From Leptothoe spongobia TAU-MAC 1115 (lineage in GTDB: Bacteria > Cyanobacteriota > Cyanobacteriia > Phormidesmidales > Phormidesmidaceae), in NCBI RefSeq assembly GCF_018739885.1, contig NZ_JADOES010000004.1, positions 62,001 through 126,000 of the forward strand: a stretch of 64,000 bases of DNA, read 5' to 3'. Positions 9,319-16,971 of this stretch are shown one piece after another; the stretch's first letter is position 1, and each line of letters opens with the position of its first letter. The translations under genes were made by a program, and so were the position numbers. The notes under the pieces were generated by a model. It worked only from the letters and a program-made list of their open reading frames with translations. It was not told the DNA's origin and did no database searches.

Positions 9319-12222
9319 ATGGTTCTTGCAGATTCACAAAGTACGTCTAATACGTCTGACATTTATTCTATTAACAGTAATGATGTTTTTCCTTTGCTGT
9401 CTTCCGGACTTTGGCGAGTAAAGTCTGGTCGCCTGGGCATATTTGCTGTGGGTTGGAAGAATGGCGAACCTGTGGGTGAACGTCGCTACCTGTGGACGGT
9501 AGATGTCGGGGATTTGATCATTGAGACTGAAGCGCGGTCGTGTGATCTAGCCTTAGTGGCGGTGGGGTTTGAGGCGAGTGAGATCGAACCTATTGCTAGG
9601 GACGCAGATGCTAATGGAGATGGGGGGATTTGTGGCCATGTGACGATACCGTTGCTGAGGCAGGTTGAGCGATGGGTGGGGGGTCTGACTCAGGTGAAGG
9701 GATTTCCTGGGAGGTCGATTGCAGAGGTGTCTGAGATTGTTGGGACGGTAAGTCTTGAACCGACTGGAGGATATAGTCCCAAGGCCGCAATGATGTGGGT
9801 AAAGCCAACAACGAACCAAGCTTATTGGTTGGATGTGGAGCAGTTTGTGCTGGATCCTTCGTCTCCCTTATTTCCAATTTCACGGACGACTTGGTTACAG
9901 GCTCCAGATCAGCCAGTGGAATTAGAGGTTGTCTCAGCTGACCAACTTTGTTCAAAGAGTTCCTATAAGGAATTTATGCGGGGGTTAAACCTGTTTCACC
10001 AATATGCATTGGAGGTGATCAACGAGGGTTGGGAAACTGATCGCCAACGGGGGGAACAACAGTTTACAGCTCGGCAGCAGTTGAACCAGGATGTCACTCA
10101 AACGACGCTACAGGGGTTGGTTTCGGTACTACAGCCTAGTTCGGGGGATTATTTGTTAGCGGACACGCCGCTGTTGAGAGTGGCGGGGGCTGTGGGCCAT
10201 GCCTTAGGCTTGAAGATTGAACCGTCGGCGGAGTCTGAGCAGGCCCAGCAGGTGAAAGAGCCCTTGGAAGCCATTGCCAGAGCGTCTCAGCTACGCATGC
10301 GGCAGGTGCTGTTGCGGGGTCGCTGGTGGCGGCAGGATGCGGGACCGTTGGTGGCTTACACTCAAGATGGACGTCGTCCGGTGGCGTTGATACCAGTGCG
10401 GCAGACTCACTATGAGCTACTAGAGGCGAGTGGTAAGCGAGTGGCTGTCAATGAGACCGTGGCGAGAACGGTGGAACCGGTGGCGTTTATGTTTTATCGC
10501 CCTTTGCCTGAGGGGCATTTGACGGCCTGGGATTTACTGAAGTTTGCGTTTCAAGGCCGTCAGAGAGACTTAATGATAGTAGGTTTGGCAGGTGTTGTTG
10601 TGACCCTGCTGGGCATGGTGTTGCCCCAGATGACGGCAGTGCTGGTGGACGATGCGATTCCGTTTGGTAGTGAAGGGTTGCTATTCCAAATTGGTTTGGC
10701 GTTAGTGGCGGTGGCCATTGGTCGGGCTAGTTTTCAGCTCGTGCAGGCGATTACCACCATGCGCTTAGAAACAGGGTCTGATGTGGCATTGCAGGCGGCC
10801 GTGTGGGATCGCTTGTTAAAGCTCCAGACGTCGTTTTTTAGGGACTATGCCACAGGCGATTTGCTATCGCGGGTGTCAAGCATTACGTCGATTCGGCGGT
10901 TGCTTAGTGGTTCGGCCTTGGATGCGATTTTGTCAGGAACGTTTGCGCTACTGAATTTGGGGTTGTTGTTTTATTACAGTGGGAAGTTGGCTGCACTGGC
11001 GCTGGCAGTGGCGCTGTTGATCATGGTTGTTACTGTGACTTCTGGGGCATTTTTACTCAAGAAACAGCGGCCTATGCTGGAGATTCGAGGAGAACTATAT
11101 GGTCTGATGGTACAGCTGATCAATGGGGTCTCAAAGCTGCGGATTGCTGGAGCGGAGTCGCGGGCGTTTGCTCAATGGGGTAATAAGTATCGTCGACTGT
11201 TGGAGATAGAACTAAGTACCCAGCGATTGGAAGACTCAGTCAATGTGTTTAATACGGTTATTCCCACCGTGACGACGATTGCTCTGTTTTGGGTGGCCAG
11301 TACGCTGGTGGGACCATTTGAACTATCGACGGGGCGATTTCTGGCATTTAATGCGGCCTTTGCCATATTCATTAGCGGTATCACCAATCTGAGTTTGACG
11401 ATGATCGATGTGATGGATGTGATTCCATTGTGGATGCGATCGCAACCTATCCTCGAAGCGTCTCCTGAGGTCACCACTGAAAAAAATGATCCGGGGGCAT
11501 TATCGGGAGCCTTTTGCATGGATCATGTAACGTTTCGTTATCGAGATGACGGGCCGCTAATTCTCAATGATGTCAAGGTAGAGGCTAAGCCTGGAGAGTT
11601 TATTGCTTTAGTGGGTCCGTCTGGCTCGGGTAAGTCAACGGTGTTACGGCTATTATTGGGCTTTGAGAAACCTCAATCAGGTACTGTGTACTTTGATGGT
11701 CGGGATATGGCTGGCTTGAATTTGACCGCTGTGCGGCGACAGCTGGGGGTGGTTTTGCAGAATGGTCATATCAGCGCTGGATCGATTTTTGAGAATATCT
11801 CAGGTGGGGCATTGATTACCCAGGATGATGCTTGGCGAGCGGCTGAGATGGCTGGGTTTGCGGATGATGTGCGTAATTTTCCGATGCAGCTACATACGGT
11901 GGTGAGTGAGGGGGGCGGTAATCTATCTGGGGGGCAGCGGCAGCGGTTGATTATCGCGAGGGCTTTGGCGCTAAATCCAAAATTGTTGTTGTTGGATGAG
12001 GCAACCAGTGCTTTGGATAATAAGACTCAGGCGATTGTGAGTGAGAGTCTTGATCAGCTGAATGTTACCCGTGTGGTGGTGGCTCACCGATTGAGTACGA
12101 TTCGGAATGCTGATCGGATTTATGTGATTAAGGCTGGACGGGTGGTGCAGGTCGGTAGCTTTGATGAGTTGGCCAAGCAGCCCGGTGTTTTTGCCGAACT
12201 GATTAAACGACAGTTAGCGTAA
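9319..12222 (+). CDS. NHLM-type ABC transporter, second (non-peptidase) component
   Basis: A 967-aa ABC exporter half without a C39 domain. The first 400 or so residues form the long N-terminal region typical of the NHLM ATP-binding partner; its start resembles a degenerate cyclic-nucleotide-binding fold (function unknown). Membrane helices lie at about 420-690. The ATPase has Walker A GPSGSGKST, signature LSGGQRQR and Walker B LLLLDEATSALD. NHLM loci pair this protein with the C39 exporter, presumably as a heterodimer that exports a matured NHLP or Nif11-leader peptide. The start is ATG 9319. Same strand and order as the preceding gene support one operon. Confidence 0.9.
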   Translation: MVLADSQSTSNTSDIYSINSNDVFPLLSSGLWRVKSGRLGIFAVGWKNGEPVGERRYLWTVDVGDLIIETEARSCDLALVAVGFEASEIEPIARDADANGDGGICGHVTIPLLRQVERWVGGLTQVKGFPGRSIAEVSEIVGTVSLEPTGGYSPKAAMMWVKPTTNQAYWLDVEQFVLDPSSPLFPISRTTWLQAPDQPVELEVVSADQLCSKSSYKEFMRGLNLFHQYALEVINEGWETDRQRGEQQFTARQQLNQDVTQTTLQGLVSVLQPSSGDYLLADTPLLRVAGAVGHALGLKIEPSAESEQAQQVKEPLEAIARASQLRMRQVLLRGRWWRQDAGPLVAYTQDGRRPVALIPVRQTHYELLEASGKRVAVNETVARTVEPVAFMFYRPLPEGHLTAWDLLKFAFQGRQRDLMIVGLAGVVVTLLGMVLPQMTAVLVDDAIPFGSEGLLFQIGLALVAVAIGRASFQLVQAITTMRLETGSDVALQAAVWDRLLKLQTSFFRDYATGDLLSRVSSITSIRRLLSGSALDAILSGTFALLNLGLLFYYSGKLAALALAVALLIMVVTVTSGAFLLKKQRPMLEIRGELYGLMVQLINGVSKLRIAGAESRAFAQWGNKYRRLLEIELSTQRLEDSVNVFNTVIPTVTTIALFWVASTLVGPFELSTGRFLAFNAAFAIFISGITNLSLTMIDVMDVIPLWMRSQPILEASPEVTTEKNDPGALSGAFCMDHVTFRYRDDGPLILNDVKVEAKPGEFIALVGPSGSGKSTVLRLLLGFEKPQSGTVYFDGRDMAGLNLTAVRRQLGVVLQNGHISAGSIFENISGGALITQDDAWRAAEMAGFADDVRNFPMQLHTVVSEGGGNLSGGQRQRLIIARALALNPKLLLLDEATSALDNKTQAIVSESLDQLNVTRVVVAHRLSTIRNADRIYVIKAGRVVQVGSFDELAKQPGVFAELIKRQLA

Positions 12223-12564
12223 GACCCGACTGAGTGATGAACGAGGCGGTATTGGCGTTTGCTCTTTGGGGGTAGGTGAGTTTTCGTTTGTATTTGTCAG
12301 TGAGGGTGAGCACTTAGTGACACTATTCATAAAGTAATAATGTCAATATAATGTCAATTATTTTTAGTTAAGTAAAATGCTTATCTCTTTGCTGGCGTTT
12401 GATAGTTGGTAGCAATATAGAGTACAGTTTCTTCAGTACAAATCTGATTAGTTTGATCCTGGTAGTCCTAATAACCCCAGGCTTTTCCATGCTGAACCAT
12501 CCGAACAAATTCAGATTTGACCTCTCTATGTAAGGGGAGTTACAAAATTTAAGGATTAATAAAG
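12223..12564. other. Intergenic region upstream of the phycobilisome linker gene
   Basis: 342 bp with no ORF I would support. It is AT-rich in the middle, with a short direct repeat (aatgtcaat, near 12339-12360). A purine-rich ribosome binding stretch (aaggggag, about 12532-12539) lies 25 bp before the next ATG, so it is probably not the actual site. This is probably the promoter and leader of the linker gene. Confidence 0.4.
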
Positions 12565-13389
12565 ATGCTCAAAAGTTTCAATATTGAGAATGCCTTTAAT
12601 GTTGAGCAGGCAGACTTGGTCATTTCAACTGCTTACAAGCAAGTATTTGGTAATGCCCATCTCATGGAAAGTGAGCGGTTTTTAGAAGCAGAATCAAAAC
12701 TCCGGAGTGGCCAAATCACCGTCATGGAGTTTATTCGTCAATTAGCTAAGTCAGAGCGTTACCGAGCTTTAGTATTTGAGAAGAATTCAAACCTACGTGC
12801 GGTTGAACTCAACTTCAAGCATTTACTGGGTCGTGCACCTGAAAGCTATGCAGAAGTCTCGGAACACGTCGCTCGCTTAGCAGACGAGGGATTTGATGCA
12901 GAGATTGATTCTTACATTGACAGTGACGAATACTTAGAAGTCTTTCAAACTGATATCGTTCCCTATTATCGAGGCTATCAAACTCAAGCAGGTCGGAATC
13001 TTGTCGGCTATACTCATTCGTTCCAAATCATGCGAGGTGCGTCAAGTAGCGATAAATCAACGCCTGTATCATCTTATCAAAAGTTAGATGAAGGCTTGCT
13101 CAACAGTGATGCCATTACGGCATTGCTGGACAGCATGGATGTATCAGAGGTACTACGAAAATTTCCTCAATCTTCCCCTGCTCCGCAATCTCAGGCTCGT
13201 AGATATTGGCCCAAAAGAATATGCCCTTCGGCCAATATCTATGAGCCTGAGCAGATCATTCGAAGAGCCTTAAACCTTAACTTCCCCTGTCAGCAACAAG
13301 AATCTCCAATGGCTTTAGACGATACGCTAACGATGCCTGCTGTGGATGCTGCTGTTGAGATCATTCGAAAAGCCGTAAACCTTAAGTAA
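12565..13389 (+). CDS. Phycobilisome rod-type linker polypeptide with atypical C-terminus
   Basis: 274 aa. Residues about 5-155 are a PBS linker domain. Recognisable blocks include ESERFLEAESKLRSG, FIRQLAKSERYR, VELNFKHLLGRAP, AEIDSYIDSDEY and VPYYRGYQTQAG. Such linkers hold phycobiliprotein hexamers in rods. There is no C-terminal CpcD-like domain. Instead the tail contains two related motifs, IIRRALNLN and IIRKAVNLK. Between the linker domain and these motifs the DNA is a near-perfect 22-bp inverted repeat (13190-13251), which encodes a Cys/Arg-rich stretch that does not look like linker sequence. No phycobiliprotein genes adjoin it, so its partner cannot be named. Confidence 0.87.
   Translation: MLKSFNIENAFNVEQADLVISTAYKQVFGNAHLMESERFLEAESKLRSGQITVMEFIRQLAKSERYRALVFEKNSNLRAVELNFKHLLGRAPESYAEVSEHVARLADEGFDAEIDSYIDSDEYLEVFQTDIVPYYRGYQTQAGRNLVGYTHSFQIMRGASSSDKSTPVSSYQKLDEGLLNSDAITALLDSMDVSEVLRKFPQSSPAPQSQARRYWPKRICPSANIYEPEQIIRRALNLNFPCQQQESPMALDDTLTMPAVDAAVEIIRKAVNLK
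13190..13251. repeat. 22-bp inverted repeat inside the linker gene
   Basis: The left arm (13190-13211, ctcaggctcgtagatattgg plus cc) pairs with the right arm (13230-13251) at 21 of 22 positions, around an 18-nt loop. It lies wholly in the coding frame without creating a stop. It looks like a small palindromic element inserted in frame into the linker's C-terminal region, though an mRNA structure with a regulatory role is possible. Confidence 0.8.
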
Positions 13390-13484
13390 TGCAGAAACGT
13401 CCTAAAACGCTTTTAGTGTGAGCTGAATTGGGTTGAAGGTTGTGCTCACCTATAACTTGTAATTTGGATTCCTCGAAAGTTTCC

Positions 13485-13522
13485 AATGGCTCTATCTTGT
13501 AGAAGGTGGAGCCATTTTTTTT
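13485..13522 (+). terminator. Rho-independent terminator after the linker gene
   Basis: The arms aatggctc (13485-13492) and gagccatt (13509-13516) pair around a partly structured loop and run into eight T residues (13515-13522). It lies about 100 bp after the linker stop and just before the convergent reductase gene, so it may serve both. Confidence 0.7.
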
Positions 13523-13548
13523 GACTGTCTGCAAACGATGCTTCTGTA

Positions 13549-14562
13549 CTATGTATCACGCAAGTATCCATTTTGCTGATACCATTGCACCGTATCTTTC
13601 ACGGTGTCTTTAAAGGGACGATAGGAGGTTTTGAGTCCCTGGGAGGCCTTGCTAGCATCAAACCATTGTCTTGATAACATCACCCTCACCATATCTCCAG
13701 GTAAAAAGGGTTTTTGACCTTTGATCCGTCCGATTAGGTTTTGCATAAAGGCCCATAGACGGACGGCAAATCGAGGCAGTTTTTTCTTGGGTACAGGCTG
13801 GCCACTGGCTTCGGAAATGTTGCGCATAATCTCACCGACTGAGTAGTATCCGCCAGTTACCAAATAACGTTCATTGGCTTGCCCCGAGTAGACGGCAGAG
13901 AGCATAGACATGGCCACATCTCGGGCATCAACAATGGGAAAACCACCACTGGGTATCAATGGAGCCTTACCTTTCATGAAATTTAAAATAAAGCGTCCCA
14001 TCTCAGTGGGAGCCGCATCATTGGGGCCAATCATGCCCGCTGGCAAAATTAGCACGACGGGTAGTTCGTGGGTTTTGAGAAAACTAGCAATGGCTTCTTC
14101 AGCCATCAATTTACTCTTAAAATAAGGGTTTTTGTGGTTGAAATCTTGATATGGAGTGGCTTCGTTACTGGGGGCTCCGCCACGGATAATACCGACACAG
14201 CCACAGGCGCTACTGACATAGATCACCTTGGAGACACTTGCTTTTTCGGCTGCTTCGAACAGATGAATCGTGGCATCTACATTAATGGCCTTAAGCTGCT
14301 CCCAATGGTTGCCATAGTCGAATGATTCGCGAAAATATGACGCTGTATGAAACAAAACATCACAGCCCTGCAGATACTGCGCAAAGCCACCGACCTCTTG
14401 CATATCGCCCTGGACCACCTTTAGGTTTGGATGCTCCCCTAATACCTTGCTGGCTTTGGTCAACTCACGTGTTAGCGCAATAACCTCAAACCCCTGATTT
14501 AACAATAGTTGGGTCAGGTTGCTACCGAGCAGTCCGGTACTGCCAGTTACAAACGCTTTCAT
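13549..14562 (-). CDS. NAD(P)-dependent epimerase/reductase (extended SDR, dihydroflavonol-4-reductase-like)
   Basis: 337 aa. It opens with the Rossmann motif TGSTGLLGSNL and has the Ser of YVSSACG, but the expected YxxxK position reads PYFKSKLMAEE, typical of dihydroflavonol-4-reductase-like extended SDRs. The substrate cannot be predicted; relatives act on sterols, flavonoid-like compounds or nucleotide sugars. The start chosen is ATG at 14562, preceded by aggag six bases upstream. The longer frame (to 14619) has no such site and adds 19 residues without similarity. It stands alone between a convergent linker gene and the antiporter. Confidence 0.82.
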   Translation of the reverse strand: MKAFVTGSTGLLGSNLTQLLLNQGFEVIALTRELTKASKVLGEHPNLKVVQGDMQEVGGFAQYLQGCDVLFHTASYFRESFDYGNHWEQLKAINVDATIHLFEAAEKASVSKVIYVSSACGCVGIIRGGAPSNEATPYQDFNHKNPYFKSKLMAEEAIASFLKTHELPVVLILPAGMIGPNDAAPTEMGRFILNFMKGKAPLIPSGGFPIVDARDVAMSMLSAVYSGQANERYLVTGGYYSVGEIMRNISEASGQPVPKKKLPRFAVRLWAFMQNLIGRIKGQKPFLPGDMVRVMLSRQWFDASKASQGLKTSYRPFKDTVKDTVQWYQQNGYLRDT

Positions 14563-14966
14563 AAAAACTCCTATATCTGCATAAACTGGCTGGCCATGGG
14601 TTGTGCCCTCAGGTCGCACGGTTTGTCGACGGTAAGCTTACCCTGAGTGGGTAACAGTGTAAGGCACTTATATAGCCCAATAGAGTACTTCGCAAGATAT
14701 TTCCATCACCTTGTACACCAGCACCATATACAAAGTTCAATACCCGTAATCCTGATTCAATATAAATTAAATGATTAAGTTCAACATAAATGATAAACGG
14801 CCTCTGATATTTGGCCTAAATATAGGGTTGGTCACATTGGCGAAAACAATTCATATCCTGTGGATGCGTTCAGTTACAACCTCAACGTGACCTACAAACG
14901 TCCTATATAGATCAGGACGTTTGCTATATATCATTACAGATGCCCTTTTAACCGGGTGGGTTCCTC
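14563..14966. other. Intergenic region with a short hairpin
   Basis: About 400 bp between two minus-strand genes. It has no supported ORF. A perfect 10-bp inverted repeat (caaacgtcct at 14895-14904, aggacgtttg at 14914-14923, 9-nt loop) lies about 45 bp beyond the antiporter stop. It lacks a T-run on the minus strand, so it is at best a weak terminator or an RNA-stabilising hairpin. The remainder should hold the promoter of the reductase gene. Confidence 0.5.
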
Positions 14967-16676
14967 CTAATCTGATGACAAGACATCTTGTAATAAGGGT
15001 GCGAGTTCATCCTTAATCTGCCCTGCTCGGATAAATTCTGCATAGGTATCGGACTCAATGGCTAATAGTTCTTCCTTGATTTGTTCGGCAGCAAATGCTT
15101 GTAGCTCAGGATTACTTGACTGCATTTTCTGCATTTCTTCCTGGAGCTTTTCGACCTGTCCTTCCACCAGGGCCAACTGATAACGGCCAAATTCAGTGTC
15201 GACTTCCTGACGTTCTATGAGTTCTTTAACCCGGCTAATCACTCGATTGAGGGCAACGCGTCGGGCAATGCCCTGCATGTATTTTTGCCGGAGAGGCTGA
15301 TCCCCTAGCAGGTCGAGGGCCTCTAGCAGGGGCTTGGCGGTTAGTCCTTGAACCAGCAACGTAAATAGCATTACCCCAAAGACGGTGGCGATAATTTCTT
15401 CTCGCTCAGCCAGAGCCACGGGCACACTCAGGGCCAGGGCCACGGATACGGACCCCCGTAGCCCTCCCCACCACAGTACGGTTTGTCCTTGCCAGCTGAT
15501 GTCTTCGTTGTCAGGGGTGATCATATTGCTAAAGAAGCTCAGGCCAAAGACACTGATCAGTCGGGCTAGGAGCATGGTTGCAATTGCGATCGCAATAGAG
15601 TCCACATAGTTGCCCAAACTACTGAACTGCACCTGGTCTCCAATCAACAAAAACACAATGGAGTTAACAAAGAAGGCCAGAAACTCCCAAAACTCTGATA
15701 CCACTAGTCGCGTACGAGGATTCATACCGATGCGCGACCCAAAATTGCCTAAAATCAGCGCCGTAGTCACCACCGCAATGACGCCTGATCCCCCCAGTTC
15801 CTCCGCCACGATATAGGTGCCATAGGCAGACACTAGCGTTAAAGATTGCTCCACTAGAGGCAGATCAAATCGCTGGGTCAAAAAGGAAATGCCAAATCCG
15901 ATCAGGGCACCAACACTCACACCAATGCCGGTAAAGACCAAAAACTGAGCAATGGTTACCGACACATCAAACTGATCAATGCCCAGGGCGATCCCCAGGA
16001 GCAGGTTAAAGGCAACCACCGCCACCCCATCATTAAAGAGGCTTTCTCCCTCCATCAGCGTGGTCAGTCGTTTATTAACCCCCAGCTCTCGAAATAGAGC
16101 CACCACCGAAACCGGGTCAGTGGCTGACAGACTAGCGCCCACCAACAACGCCGTGGCTAGCGAAGCCCCAGCCACATTAGCCAAGCCCCAAAACAATCCC
16201 CCGATACAAATCACCACCCCAATGATGGCGTAGAGCACGATGGGGACCCAGTCCTGCTTTAGGTTTTTCCACTTAATATTCCAGGCCGCCTCAAACAGCA
16301 GTGGCGGTAAAAATATAAACAGAATTAGCTCAGGTGAAAGGTTGACCAACCGTACATTCAGGACAGCCAAGCCTAAACCCACCAGCAATAGCAATAGCGT
16401 ATAGGGGATATTGCGTAGCCAGCTGACTACTCGCGATAGGGTAGCTACCCCCAGGGAAACCGATAGCACCAGCAGGAATTGACGCAGATTTTCCTCAATA
16501 GCTTCATTTTCGAGCACTAAATCTGCCGCTGTCTCCGCCGTAGCCATGACAGTCTGGGACCCAAGTGAAATGCTATTGAACGCCGTGGCCATGACAGTCT
16601 GGGACCCAAGTGAAATGCTATTGAACGCCGTGGTTACGACACCATGAAAATCGAGCAAAACTCTATCTAAAAGCAT
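14967..16676 (-). CDS. Na+/H+ antiporter, CPA1/NhaP family
   Basis: A 569-aa multi-pass inner-membrane antiporter. It has about 12 hydrophobic segments and the CPA1 motifs FLPPLLFEAAW, GASLSATDPVSVVALF (the conserved Asp of the ion site) and EGESLFNDGVAVVAF. The C-terminal 110 residues are a soluble, partly coiled-coil regulatory tail. It exchanges Na+ for H+, important for salt and pH homeostasis. The N-terminus is odd: a 45-bp tandem duplication (16536-16633) gives two copies of a 15-residue unit, each with an internal Met. The true start could be the Met at residue 29 or 44 rather than residue 1. Confidence 0.9.
   Translation of the reverse strand: MLLDRVLLDFHGVVTTAFNSISLGSQTVMATAFNSISLGSQTVMATAETAADLVLENEAIEENLRQFLLVLSVSLGVATLSRVVSWLRNIPYTLLLLLVGLGLAVLNVRLVNLSPELILFIFLPPLLFEAAWNIKWKNLKQDWVPIVLYAIIGVVICIGGLFWGLANVAGASLATALLVGASLSATDPVSVVALFRELGVNKRLTTLMEGESLFNDGVAVVAFNLLLGIALGIDQFDVSVTIAQFLVFTGIGVSVGALIGFGISFLTQRFDLPLVEQSLTLVSAYGTYIVAEELGGSGVIAVVTTALILGNFGSRIGMNPRTRLVVSEFWEFLAFFVNSIVFLLIGDQVQFSSLGNYVDSIAIAIATMLLARLISVFGLSFFSNMITPDNEDISWQGQTVLWWGGLRGSVSVALALSVPVALAEREEIIATVFGVMLFTLLVQGLTAKPLLEALDLLGDQPLRQKYMQGIARRVALNRVISRVKELIERQEVDTEFGRYQLALVEGQVEKLQEEMQKMQSSNPELQAFAAEQIKEELLAIESDTYAEFIRAGQIKDELAPLLQDVLSSD
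16536..16633. repeat. 45-bp tandem duplication at the antiporter 5' end
   Basis: Two 45-bp units (16536-16580 and 16581-16625) differ at one base, and a partial third copy (cgccgtgg) follows at 16626-16633. Each unit encodes the same 15 residues including FNSISLGSQTVM. Near identity implies a recent duplication. Confidence 0.9.
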
Positions 16677-16971
16677 GACAAACGGATACCGGTGGTCAGG
16701 CTACATCATATAGCAATGTCCTCAGTCCTCAGTGCATAAACTCAACCCTATGGAGCAATACTTCCCTTGCAGGCAAATCTGCTGCTAGAGAAGAAGAGAT
16801 TTTAATAACTCTCTCTGACTAGCCATCAGCCGGTTGGCCAATGTAGCCAATGTGCCAGACGCTGGTGCCAGACACGATAAACCTTGTGAGTCTCATAAAG
16901 CTGCGTAAACGTTTGGTGTTATTTGCCTGACAACTGGATCAGCATACTGATGCTGATCGAAGCAGCTGGAC

